Below are positions 30,001 to 37,669 of a stretch of 39,175 bases of DNA, piece after piece. The notes beneath the pieces are model-generated. The model saw only the letters and a list, made by a program, of their open reading frames with translations, had not been told where the DNA came from and searched no databases. The stretch is from Cytophagales bacterium (GTDB lineage: Bacteria > Bacteroidota > Bacteroidia > Cytophagales > Cyclobacteriaceae), in the NCBI GenBank assembly GCA_016124425.1, contig WGNT01000076.1:1-39175 (forward strand). Reading direction: 5' to 3'. How positions within the stretch are numbered: the first letter of the stretch is position 1; each line of letters begins with the position of its first letter. A program made the position numbers and the translations under genes.

Positions 30001-30350
30001 CAAATAGTTATGCCACCCTATTGGATAGGTGGACACCAGAAAATCCCAGTAATAGCATAGCAAGGGTAAGGAAAAACAGTGATTTAAGACTCTCAACCCG
30101 ACATGTGGAAGATGGATCCTTTATTAGAGGCAGAAATATTTCTCTTGGATACAACTTCAACCTTCAGAATAAGGAGTGGATTAATTCCTTGAAGGTATTT
30201 GCCAGTGCTCAGAATTTCTTTCTCATAAGCGATTATGGAGGATACGATCCGGAGGTAAGTACCTATGGAGGTAATTTTGGGCAGGGGATTGAATTCAGCA
30301 GTTATCCTACCCCCCGTACATTTACTTTGGGTTTAAGTGTTGGTTTTTAA
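27021..30350 (+). CDS. SusC/RagA TonB-dependent outer-membrane transporter with STN domain, locus 2
   Basis: A product of 1109 residues. A signal peptide ends LLLAANSNAQ. The STN domain covers about residues 45-117 (IQIGFEEVPLKSALAQIERR). The carboxypeptidase-regulatory-like domain is about 128-215 (GTVVDTNGQGLPGVTVSVPG). The TonB-box-like segment is EVVVIGYGSVKKSDLTGSV. The plug has LYVIDGIIGVGG and SIEVLKDASATSIYGARGAN. The barrel ends TLGLSVGF. It pairs with the SusD gene 17 bp downstream. With the FecR and ECF genes upstream it forms a complete trans-envelope signalling set. Substrate unknown; no polysaccharide-degrading gene is adjacent. Confidence 0.95.
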   Translation: MKNIVLIHVLNMTKRLIPILLIQCLSMSLLLAANSNAQVKGIDEVPIQIGFEEVPLKSALAQIERRTGYNFVYTNLELGQYHSITLEQKNQTLYALLVEISKQANLVFMQVNSNIHVKKPTSKAAAVSISAEEVDVIVRGTVVDTNGQGLPGVTVSVPGTSVGTATDMDGKYSLSVSEGSTLIFSFIGFQTQRVAIGDRSVIDITLLEDMSSLQEVVVIGYGSVKKSDLTGSVGSVDSELIHSRPLTNAADALQGRIPGVQVMNNSAAPGGNFSIRIRGSNSISATNEPLYVIDGIIGVGGLQFINPNDIASIEVLKDASATSIYGARGANGVVLISTKRGKEGKPQITYDSQFGFSKMSRKIPMLNASQYMQMENEAYLYSGLTPQFTQEQIQNPEFDTDWQDEATRTAFRQNHQIGVYGGTAQSKYGISAGYLDEEGIMLNSKLERANIRINLDNNLSDKLTLGTSLSINQSKDRRIDTDNGGLNASRAMLEMFPFLPVKYEDGTYSNSADHPGGEGTDNPVAILNEIEDYFTITRTLGNIFLEYEVIKDLKIRISGGADINYESRNYYSPRTLRRTRNTRGFALRSNTRELSWQNENTISYQKLLNDRHDINAIVGITWQQFRHENFQGSTRGLNDDFFKFNNLGIGDTPLPPSSNTFDWALNSYLGRINYILDKKYLFTVSARMDGSSKFGESNKYGFFPSGAFAWRVSDEGFLDGQDIISDLKLRTSYGITGNQEIGVFNSISSLATYTYIIDGQRNIGLGPGRIPNPDLKWEKTSQGNVGLDVGLVNNRLSLTIDAYYKQTNDLLLNAPLPYTTGYESIFRNIGRVENRGIEFMLSSVNVDGDFQWTTDANISFNDNKVLELGPEGDDIFPGPGFVTQTNILRVGQPIGSLWGWTRLGIFQNEQEITSHGAQPNARPGDIKYLDLNGDGVIDSQDQSIIGNTAPKFNFGFINSFIYKNFDLIIEIQGVQGNDVMNLNPIVLEDRQTQANSYATLLDRWTPENPSNSIARVRKNSDLRLSTRHVEDGSFIRGRNISLGYNFNLQNKEWINSLKVFASAQNFFLISDYGGYDPEVSTYGGNFGQGIEFSSYPTPRTFTLGLSVGF

Positions 30351-30367
30351 ACAAAAAGAAAATAAAT

Positions 30368-31831
30368 ATGAAAAATTATAGCTTCAAACATATAGTCCTA
30401 CTTCTGATCTTGGGGTATTCTTTCGCAGGATGTCACGAATTTCTAGAAGAACATCCAGAGACATTTATCAGTCCAAACGCATATTATAGAAACGCAGAAG
30501 ATGCAACAAGTGCGATCAACGCAGTTTATGCCATATTGCCACGCTTTTATCAGGGCATTGCCTATGGGGAAAGCGTTTTTTTCACACTGGAAATGCCCTC
30601 TGATCAGGCCAATTCTGGTACCGGAGTATCTGTTGTGGACCAGGATAGATTGGATGCATATATCTATGATCCAGCCATCAGGCACCTTAGGTTATGGTGG
30701 CAGTATTCCTACCAGGGTATAAATGCGGCAAATACTGTGCTTCACCACGTCCCGGCAATTGAAATGAGCGAAAGCGTAAAAAACAGGATTTTGAGTGAAG
30801 CCTACTACCTTAGGGCGTATTTTTATTTTGATTTAGTTAGGCTTTTTGGTGCAGTTCCGCTTTCCATTGAACCAACCTTAAACATCAGCAACGTGAACGT
30901 TTCCAGAGATGATGTTTCAGTCGTATATGAGCAGATCATCCAAGATTTGATTATGGCGGAAAACAATCTTCCCTCGGTCGGATCTGGCGAAGTGGAGCAT
31001 GGAAGGGCATCAAAAGGGGCTGCATCCACACTTTTGGCAAAAGTTTATCTTACTCTTGAACGATGGGCAGACGCTGCAAACAAAGCGGAAGAAGTGGTTA
31101 ATTCGGGAGATTATCAATTATTTGATAACTATTCACAGGCTTTCAAAGTGGAAAATAAAAATGGCATAGAACACATTTTCTCTATTCAATTTGAAAGGAC
31201 AATTATATCTAGCAACTTTCATGCGTGGTTTTTGCCGAGATACCGGGGAATACAAGCGAATACTGAAGAGTTTGGAGCAATTTTACCTAATATGGATTTC
31301 TACAACTCCTATTCGGACGGTGATCACAGAAAATCGGCAAATTTTTACACAAGCTATCCTGCGGCGGATGGATCAGGTATAGTCGAATTTGAACCTCACA
31401 TTTTCAAGTATTTTGATCCTTCCGTGGACGTAGTCGGTGGATCTAGTATGAATTATCCGAAGTTAAGATACGCAGAAACACTTTTGATCCTTGCGGAAGC
31501 TGAAAATGAAGCAAACGGTCCTAGCGCAAAAGCTTTAACCGCAATCAACCAAGTTCGCAACAGAGCAAAATTACCTAATTTGGAAACTATGGAGGGATAT
31601 GAGCCCACTAAAGAATATTTTAGAAATGCGGTCTTAAAGGAACGTTCATGGGAACTGGCTTATGAGGGTAATCGATATTTTGATATGTTACGAACTCGTA
31701 CTTCTATTAGCGGACCGCTGATAGGTTATAACAGCGGATCAGGAGTGTTTAAAGCGCATAACGTGCTGTTCCCTATACCGCAACGAGAGATCGATAACAA
31801 TAACAACCTGGTTCAAAATCTAGGTTACTAA
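30368..31831 (+). CDS. RagB/SusD-family nutrient-binding lipoprotein, locus 2
   Basis: A product of 487 residues. The lipobox is GYSFAGC before HEFLEEHPETF. Landmarks: SPNAYYRNAEDATSAINAVY, the helix SEAYYLRAYFYFDLVRLFGAVPLS, the C-terminal KERSWELAYEGNRYFDMLR, and the terminal FPIPQREIDNN...VQNLGY. Expected to be the surface lid that hands ligand to the SusC barrel encoded just upstream. Followed directly by an intrinsic terminator that ends the SusCD transcription unit. Confidence 0.94.
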   Translation: MKNYSFKHIVLLLILGYSFAGCHEFLEEHPETFISPNAYYRNAEDATSAINAVYAILPRFYQGIAYGESVFFTLEMPSDQANSGTGVSVVDQDRLDAYIYDPAIRHLRLWWQYSYQGINAANTVLHHVPAIEMSESVKNRILSEAYYLRAYFYFDLVRLFGAVPLSIEPTLNISNVNVSRDDVSVVYEQIIQDLIMAENNLPSVGSGEVEHGRASKGAASTLLAKVYLTLERWADAANKAEEVVNSGDYQLFDNYSQAFKVENKNGIEHIFSIQFERTIISSNFHAWFLPRYRGIQANTEEFGAILPNMDFYNSYSDGDHRKSANFYTSYPAADGSGIVEFEPHIFKYFDPSVDVVGGSSMNYPKLRYAETLLILAEAENEANGPSAKALTAINQVRNRAKLPNLETMEGYEPTKEYFRNAVLKERSWELAYEGNRYFDMLRTRTSISGPLIGYNSGSGVFKAHNVLFPIPQREIDNNNNLVQNLGY

Positions 31832-31844
31832 TGATTGATTTTAA

Positions 31845-31881
31845 AAAAGGCTGGATTGTTACTAATTCCAGCCTTTTATTC
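31845..31881 (+). terminator. Intrinsic terminator after SusD, locus 2
   Basis: AAAAGGCTGGA (31845-31855) pairs with TCCAGCCTTTT (31867-31877) around an 11-base loop, with the T-run forming the end of the stem and continuing as ATT. It begins 13 bases after the SusD stop. Confidence 0.85.
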
Positions 31882-32186
31882 AAAGTAGTTCAAATCGCAA
31901 CTTTTTTCTTTGTGGATGCAGTTTGTGATAAATATACTTCAATTAAGCTGTATTGTGTTATTCAAAACCGGATATAAGCACTTTTTTGAACTCAACTAAG
32001 GCAAATTCTATTTTTCTCAGTTTTGATTAGTAGTATTGTGTATTAATGCTTAAATTATCATCATAATATTTAGGTATGATAACCATATTTGATTTCGTAG
32101 GTTTTTGAAGCCTATATAGCTGCGAATTGAAAATCGTATCGTAGATTTATGGAATTAGTTAACTGCAAAGACCTAGTTATATTAAA
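31882..32186. other. AT-rich gene-free leader before the PSD1 gene
   Basis: About 300 bases with no credible reading frame. It must hold the promoter for the PSD1-DUF1501 pair, because a terminator lies just upstream. CATATTTG, one mismatch from TAnnTTTG, is present around 32090, but I see no matching upstream TTG at the right distance. Confidence 0.4.
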
Positions 32187-34517
32187 ATGAGGCATCTGTA
32201 CTGGTTTATCTGCATAGTTTTTTGGGGATTTATTACATATACTTTATTTTCATGTACCTATTCAAACAAGGAGTTATCAACCACTATCCCCGACCAAATC
32301 AGCTATAACTTCCATATCCGGCCTATTCTCTCGGACAATTGCTTCGCCTGTCACGGCCCGGATGCCAATAAGCGGGAGGCGGGGCTGAGGCTGGATATAG
32401 AAGCAGAGGCGTTTAAAACCCTTGCCGAAAGTCCGGGAAAATTCGCGTTTGTTCCGGGAAAACCACATGAATCACAGGTCTGGCAGCGCATCAATTCCTC
32501 CGATGAAAAGGAATTGATGCCGCCACCTGATTCAAATCTAACGTTAACAGCCTACCAGAAAGACCTGATACACGCCTGGATTAAGCAGGGCGCGGGGTAT
32601 GAAAAACACTGGGCATTCGTTCCCCCAAAGAAGCGGGATTTACCTGAAGTAGCGCGTAGTGAGTGGGCAAAAAATCCGATAGATTTTTTTATTTTAAACA
32701 AACAGGAAGCATTGGGAATTGAGCCAAATCCAGAGGCCAACCGGGAAAGGCTGCTGAGGCGGGTTAGTTTTGAACTCACCGGTTTGCCTCCGGACTTGGA
32801 AATGATGGATGCGTTCCTATCGGACTCACGGGAAGACGCCTACGAACGATTGGTAGACACATTACTTAGCCGGCCATCGTATGGCGAACGTATGGCGGTC
32901 TTTTGGCTGGATGTGGCCCGGTACGCGGATTCCTACGGATACCAGTTGGACAACCTCCGTACGCAGTGGCCTTGGCGGGATTGGGTCATTCATGCGTTCA
33001 ATCAAAACCTGCCTTACGATACATTTATCCGATGGCAGCTGGCTGGGGACCTGCTTCCCAATCCTACCAAGGAACAGCTGCTTGCTACGGGGTTCAACAG
33101 AAATCATAAGATCACCGAGGAAGGCGCCATAGACGAGGAGGAATACCGCGTGACCTATGTAGCCGACAGGACGAATACCCTAGGAAAGGCGCTGCTGGGC
33201 ATCACCCTGGAATGTGCCGCCTGCCACGACCATAAGTACGACCCCATTTCCCAAAAGGAGTACTACCAGCTTTTTTCATTTTTCAACAATATCGACGAGC
33301 GAAGGACGAGCACCACACCCATAGATCCTTTGGTGGGCAAGCCGGCATCTTACGCCAAAAAGCCCCTGATGGAAATCACCGATGAAGATGTACAGACCGT
33401 GCTTTCCTTTGTAAATAAACAGGATACTTCGAGACTCATTGTGTCCGTCATGGGCGAACTGGATACCTTGCGAAAAAACCATATCCGCGAAAGGGGCGTC
33501 TTTGATGCCTATGGGGAGGAGGTTTTTCCGGCCACCCCCGAGGCAATATTGGCTTTTCCGACAGCAAGCCCTGCCAATAGGGTAGGGTTGGTGGATTGGT
33601 TGTTTGATCCAAAGAATCCCTTGACGGCACGTGTGTTTGTCAACTTGATATGGAAGGATGTCTTTGGCCGCGGGATCGTCAATACGCCGGGAGACTTCGG
33701 CATGCAGGGTGAGCTCCCCAGCCATCCGGAACTGCTTGACTGGCTGGCGGTGGATTTTATGGAAAACGGATGGGATATTAAGCGCCTGATGCGGCAGCTA
33801 GTCACCTCGGCGACCTACAGGCAATCCGTGATTTCCGAAGCGGGAAAAAGGGATGCCGATCCGGACAATACCTACTACACCCGGTTTTCCCGGGGACATT
33901 TGAAGGCGGAGTTTATCCGCGATATGGTCCTGGCCTCCAGCGGACTGTTGGTCCGGGAGCTTGGTGGGCCGAGTGTCAAGCCTTATCAGCCGCCGGGATT
34001 GTGGGAAGGAGCCACGGCAGGCGGATCCACGCTGGCCGAATACCATCAGGATCACGGCGATGCGCTGTATAGAAGGGGCTTGTATACCTTTGTAAAGCGT
34101 ACCGTACCGTCCCCAGCCATGCTGATTTTCGACGCGAGCAACAGGGATCAATGCGAGGTGGAGCGCGGGAATACCAATACACCCCTACAGGCCTTGGTCA
34201 TGATGAACGATCCCACGGTGTTGGAGGCTGCCAGGGTACTGGCGAGTAGGTTGTTGCTGGAGGATTCCACGATGGCCGACAAGATCACCAAGGCCTTTAA
34301 GCTGATCCTTTGCCGTACGCCAAAGGAAAAAGAGCTCACCTTGATGTTGGGCTATTTCCAAAACAAGAAAGAAGCAGTAGATGAAAGAAGTGCCAAAGAG
34401 CTGCTTGCGGTAGGAGAGTACACCTTGGAAAGTGACCTTGATCCAATAGATACCGCAGCACTGATGCAGGTGATTGCCACCTTGTATAATTTAGAAGAAA
34501 CCATTAACCGCTCATAA
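32187..34517 (+). CDS. PSD1-type cytochrome c domain lipoprotein (PSCyt1-DUF1549-DUF1553)
   Basis: A product of 776 residues. A lipoprotein signal ends YTLFSC (Cys23). The Planctomycete-type cytochrome c domain PSCyt1 comes first, with haem motif CFACH at 52-56. PSCyt2/DUF1549 follows (IDFFILNKQEALGIEPNPEA, FELTGLPPD, FWLDVARYADSYGY) and contains a second C-x-x-C-H at 343-347 in CAACHDHKYDP. DUF1553/PSD1 then runs from about 470 (NPLTARVFVNLIWKDVFGRG) through NRDQCEVERGNTNTPLQALVMMNDP. Such proteins are abundant in Planctomycetes and occur in Bacteroidota. They probably handle electrons or peroxide in the periplasm, but no reaction is established. The stop is 3 bp before the DUF1501 start, a common pairing. 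Shorter than many relatives and without an obvious extra binding domain. Confidence 0.92.
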   Translation: MRHLYWFICIVFWGFITYTLFSCTYSNKELSTTIPDQISYNFHIRPILSDNCFACHGPDANKREAGLRLDIEAEAFKTLAESPGKFAFVPGKPHESQVWQRINSSDEKELMPPPDSNLTLTAYQKDLIHAWIKQGAGYEKHWAFVPPKKRDLPEVARSEWAKNPIDFFILNKQEALGIEPNPEANRERLLRRVSFELTGLPPDLEMMDAFLSDSREDAYERLVDTLLSRPSYGERMAVFWLDVARYADSYGYQLDNLRTQWPWRDWVIHAFNQNLPYDTFIRWQLAGDLLPNPTKEQLLATGFNRNHKITEEGAIDEEEYRVTYVADRTNTLGKALLGITLECAACHDHKYDPISQKEYYQLFSFFNNIDERRTSTTPIDPLVGKPASYAKKPLMEITDEDVQTVLSFVNKQDTSRLIVSVMGELDTLRKNHIRERGVFDAYGEEVFPATPEAILAFPTASPANRVGLVDWLFDPKNPLTARVFVNLIWKDVFGRGIVNTPGDFGMQGELPSHPELLDWLAVDFMENGWDIKRLMRQLVTSATYRQSVISEAGKRDADPDNTYYTRFSRGHLKAEFIRDMVLASSGLLVRELGGPSVKPYQPPGLWEGATAGGSTLAEYHQDHGDALYRRGLYTFVKRTVPSPAMLIFDASNRDQCEVERGNTNTPLQALVMMNDPTVLEAARVLASRLLLEDSTMADKITKAFKLILCRTPKEKELTLMLGYFQNKKEAVDERSAKELLAVGEYTLESDLDPIDTAALMQVIATLYNLEETINRS

Positions 34518-34520
34518 GTG

Positions 34521-35978
34521 ATGGAACGCGAGGTTACCGAGTATGCATTGAATCAGAATAGACGGAGGTTTTTGTCCAAGATGAGCCTTGGCTTGGGTTC
34601 TGTGGCCCTGGGATCGCTACTTATGCCGGAGCTGTTTCGCGGCTCCTCAGCGACAGAAGGCCTTAGCCAACCGGGGATTCCGGACTTTGCGCCAAAGGCA
34701 AAGCGGGTCATCTACCTCTTTCAAAACGGAGCGCCTTCGCAACTGGAATCCTTCGACTACAAACCGGGATTGGAAAACCTGCTGGGACAAAACCTTCCCG
34801 ATTCCGTGCGGGGGGATCAGCGGCTCACAGGATTTACAGCCAACCAACCCGGAGGCCTGCCTTTGGTGGGGTCATTTACCGGATTTAAACAGTACGGTGC
34901 GTCCGGTGCATGGGTTAGCGACCTTTTTCCCCATACCGCAAAGATTGTAGACGATATCTGTATCGTCAAGTCCATGCATACGGAAGCCATCAACCACGAC
35001 CCTGCCCTCACCTTTTTTCAGACCGGCGCCCAGCAGGGCAACCGTCCGAGTTTTGGGTCCTGGCTAAGCTATGGGTTGGGGAGTGAAAACAAAAACTTGC
35101 CGGCCTTTACCGTATTGATTTCGAGGGGGAAGGGCAATAGTCAGGGGGTGTATGCCAAGCTGTGGTCAAACGGCTTCCTGGATCCCATCCATCAGGGTGT
35201 ACAGTTTGGTTCGGGAGAGGATCCCGTACTCTACCTGAAGGATCCTATCGGCATGAGTCGGGCGGACCGAAGGCAAATGCTGGATAAGCTGGCCCAAATG
35301 AACCAATGGGCGTATGAGGAACTGCATGACCCGGAGATCAATGCGAAAATCAAGCAGTACGAAATGGCCTACCGGATGCAGGCGGCTGTTCCGGAAATCA
35401 TGGACCTCAGCAAGGAACCCCAAACCGTGATTGACTTATACGGGGAGGATTGCCTGACGCCGGGTACCTTTGCGGCCAATTGCCTGATGGCCCGAAAGCT
35501 ATCAGAGGAGGGGGTACGTTTTGTGCAGCTGTACCATCAGGGATGGGATCAGCATGTGAACCTGCCCAAGGAGATTACCGGTCAGGCCAAAGACGTGGAT
35601 CAGGCTTCTGCCGCCTTGGTGACGGACCTAAAGCAACGGGGATTGTTGGATGAGACGCTCGTGATTTGGGGTGGGGAGTTTGGGCGTACCTGTTTCAGTC
35701 AGGGACCAATAGCGAAGGGAAACTACGGCCGGGACCACCATCCGCGCTGCTTCAGTATATGGATGGCCGGAGGCGGTGTCAAGCCGGGAATGGTTTATGG
35801 CGAGACCGATGATTTCAGTTACAACATTGTCAAAGATCCGGTACATGTGCATGATTTTCATGCCACGGTGCTCCATCAGCTGGGCTTGGACCATGAGAAG
35901 CTGGTATACAAGCATTTGGGCAGAAGGTTTAGACTCACCGATGTGGCCGGCAGGGTGGTGCATGATTTGTTGGGGTAG
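34521..35978 (+). CDS. DUF1501 family protein with Tat signal
   Basis: A product of 485 residues from ATG 34521. A GTG immediately before it is in frame but less likely. A twin-arginine signal, NRRRFLSKMSLGLGSVALGSLL (Arg14-Arg16), indicates folded export. The DUF1501 core has the alkaline-phosphatase-like/sulfatase-like fold pattern: RVIYLFQNGAPSQLESFDYKP near 60, HTEAINHDPALTFFQTG, VWGGEFGRTCFS, and GRDHHPRCFSIWMAGGGV. Histidine- and aspartate-rich blocks suggest a metal site, though the reaction is unknown. Almost always found next to PSD1/PSCyt genes, as here, with only 3 bp between the two, implying one transcript and a shared periplasmic function. Confidence 0.92.
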   Translation: MEREVTEYALNQNRRRFLSKMSLGLGSVALGSLLMPELFRGSSATEGLSQPGIPDFAPKAKRVIYLFQNGAPSQLESFDYKPGLENLLGQNLPDSVRGDQRLTGFTANQPGGLPLVGSFTGFKQYGASGAWVSDLFPHTAKIVDDICIVKSMHTEAINHDPALTFFQTGAQQGNRPSFGSWLSYGLGSENKNLPAFTVLISRGKGNSQGVYAKLWSNGFLDPIHQGVQFGSGEDPVLYLKDPIGMSRADRRQMLDKLAQMNQWAYEELHDPEINAKIKQYEMAYRMQAAVPEIMDLSKEPQTVIDLYGEDCLTPGTFAANCLMARKLSEEGVRFVQLYHQGWDQHVNLPKEITGQAKDVDQASAALVTDLKQRGLLDETLVIWGGEFGRTCFSQGPIAKGNYGRDHHPRCFSIWMAGGGVKPGMVYGETDDFSYNIVKDPVHVHDFHATVLHQLGLDHEKLVYKHLGRRFRLTDVAGRVVHDLLG

Positions 35979-36082
35979 GTGGGAGACTGAGAGACTGAGG
36001 GCCTTGAGGTGACTTAGGGACGGAGGGACTGAGGGAGTTGCGGAATTTGGGATTTAGGGAGTTGGAGATGTAGGGACGGGGG
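35979..36082. repeat. G/A-rich degenerate tandem repeat downstream of DUF1501
   Basis: The plus strand is strongly purine-biased over about 100 bases. It contains a perfect 8-bp tandem duplication (GAGACTGA at 35983-35990 and 35991-35998). Three imperfect TTAGGGA-like words follow (near 36014, 36054 and 36071), with a GGGACTGAGGGA block between them. Multiple GGG runs make four-stranded G structures possible. Confidence 0.7.
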
Positions 36083-36437
36083 GCGTAGTCGATCGACGCC
36101 ATAAACCGGATTTTTTTAGTTACCGAGTAAAAAACCGCTTAATAGCAGGATTACGATAGGAAGCATTGAATTTTTAAAGCAACATAGGAAAGGGATTTCC
36201 GATGGCTTACTAGAAGGTAACGGTGATGCTGGACGCTCCGCTGTTTTTTTGAAGGGACGGCAAAAGTCATCATAAATGTTTGGCTAATACCTTGGTTTAC
36301 TTTTGTTTGGTGGAGGTTTCGCAGGTTTTGAAGGCACGGTGCCTATAAGCAATAGAAAAAAGCCACTAAATTTTTAAAGATCATAAAAAAATGTGAAAAG
36401 GGTTGTATCTTGATCACGTTAATTTTTTATCAAGCCT
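36083..36437. other. Gene-free interval before the recombinase
   Basis: No credible gene. A GGCGT/ACGCC hairpin covers 36082-36100, and a run of seven T follows about 10 bases later: at best a weak terminator for DUF1501. CTTGAT (36409-36414) and ATCAAG (36429-36434) form an inverted pair just before the recombinase start, possibly a binding site. A minus-strand stretch around 36210-36265 could encode a peptide end (SGASSITVTF, stop), but in-frame stops sit directly upstream of it. I treat it as noise or a gene scar. Confidence 0.4.
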
Positions 36438-37559
36438 ATGTGGAAGACCATTGTTTTAAAAAACGACACGATACAGAAGCTCCCCGTGATCCGGTTGGAG
36501 TTTCCGTACGATTTTGATCTGAAAGAGATCGTAAAAGCCTTTCCGGAATGCAGGTGGCACAACAAGGAGCGTTTATGGGCGGTACCCTACACTCCCGAGC
36601 TTGTGTCCGAATTACTGCATTATTTCAAGGGGAAGAAGGTATGGCTGGATTACAGCCAAGTGCAAAAGGTAGCTATACCGGAAAAATATCCTGATTTGCC
36701 GAAGTTGTCCGATTCATTGGAGAAAGAGATCACCCGTTTCAAAGATTGGCTTCGAAACAGGCGGTATTCCGAATCCACCATCAAGACGTATTCGGAGGCA
36801 GTAGCGCTGTTTTTCCGGTTTTTGGAAAATAAAACGCCCAGCACGATCACCAATGAAGACCTAGAAATCTTCAACCGCGATTATATCATTAGAAGAAAGT
36901 ATTCCGCTTCCTACCAATCACAGGTGATTAACGGGGTGAAGTTGTATTTTGGGATTCTGGAGGAAAGGCAACTTAACCCGGAGATTATCAAGCGGCCAAA
37001 ACGGCCAAAGACGTTGCCGAATGTGCTGAGTAAAGAGGAAATAGTGGCAATTCTTCAAGCTTTAACAAACGCCAAGCATAGGTTTATGCTAATGTTGCTT
37101 TATTCCTGTGGGCTGCGGAAAGGTGAGCTTTTGAATATGCGGGTATCGCATCTACAACCTGAGAGGGATATCATTTTAATCAAACAGGGAAAAGGAAACA
37201 AAGACAGGATTGTTAGGTTTCCTGAAATGTTGAAGAAGGAATATACCGACTTTGTAAAAGTTTATAAACCGAAAACCTACGTGATAGAAGGAAGGGATGG
37301 GGGTAAATACAGTGAGCAGAGTTTGTCAGAGGTGGTACATAAAGCCGTGGAATTGGCTGGCATCAAGAAGCCTGTTACGCCTCATTGGTTTCGACATACC
37401 TACGCAACACATTTACATGAAGGGGGAACGGACATAAGGTATATTCAGGAGCTCTTGGGTCATAAAAGCAGCAAGACCACAGAGATCTACACGCATGTAA
37501 GTAACCGGAAAATAAAAGAAATTAGAAGTCCTATTGAGGATATGGATTTGGATTTGTAA
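36438..37559 (+). CDS. Tyrosine recombinase (IntI/Xer-like integrase) with extra N-terminal domain
   Basis: A product of 373 residues. The catalytic set is complete: Arg227 (SCGLRKGELL), a Lys in GKGNKDR near 250, His316 and Arg319 (HWFRH), His342 (LLGHKSS) and Tyr351 (IYTHV). The C-terminal run AGIKKPVTPHWFRHTYATHL to EIRSPIEDM reads much like integron integrases. The interval between GKGNKDR and HxxR is short, so the extra IntI-specific segment seems absent. A SAM-like core-binding domain covers about 95-185. Residues 1-75 form an additional domain (FPYDFDLKEIVKAF, WHNKERLWAVPYTP) faintly like HARP. Role: site-specific strand exchange at an attachment site. It is followed by repeats and AT-rich cargo on the same strand. 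Confidence 0.92.
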   Translation: MWKTIVLKNDTIQKLPVIRLEFPYDFDLKEIVKAFPECRWHNKERLWAVPYTPELVSELLHYFKGKKVWLDYSQVQKVAIPEKYPDLPKLSDSLEKEITRFKDWLRNRRYSESTIKTYSEAVALFFRFLENKTPSTITNEDLEIFNRDYIIRRKYSASYQSQVINGVKLYFGILEERQLNPEIIKRPKRPKTLPNVLSKEEIVAILQALTNAKHRFMLMLLYSCGLRKGELLNMRVSHLQPERDIILIKQGKGNKDRIVRFPEMLKKEYTDFVKVYKPKTYVIEGRDGGKYSEQSLSEVVHKAVELAGIKKPVTPHWFRHTYATHLHEGGTDIRYIQELLGHKSSKTTEIYTHVSNRKIKEIRSPIEDMDLDL

Positions 37560-37560
37560 A

Positions 37561-37622
37561 ATCAGGTAAAACCTGATCAAGCTATCCAAATTGGAGATAT
37601 TAACCAAATAAAACCTGATCAA
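37561..37622. repeat. Palindrome and 14-bp direct repeats after the recombinase; candidate attachment site
   Basis: ATCAGGT-AAA-ACCTGAT (37561-37577) is a perfect inverted repeat. TAAAACCTGATCAA occurs twice, at 37567-37580 and 37609-37622, exactly 42 bp apart. Between them TTGG...CCAA (37590-37606) forms another small inverted pair. Paired repeats next to a recombinase gene are what recombinase-binding sites look like. Identity as an att site is inference. Confidence 0.55.
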
Positions 37623-37669
37623 TAAACGAGTTGTGGGCAAGGCTAAAAACGACAGAACAAACATTGAAA

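Noticed and set aside
36082..36117. Hairpin plus T-run after DUF1501 as an intrinsic terminator
   Set aside because: The stem is 5 bp and the T-run starts about ten bases after it; it does not meet the usual geometry.
36210..36265. Minus-strand peptide end (SGASSITVTF, stop) as a pseudogene remnant
   Set aside because: In-frame stops lie immediately upstream and no further homologous-looking sequence extends it in any frame.
6499..36437. Bacteroidota promoters (TTG then TAnnTTTG) before the main transcription units
   Set aside because: I checked the major intergenic regions by eye and found only one-mismatch or badly spaced candidates, so none is listed as a promoter.
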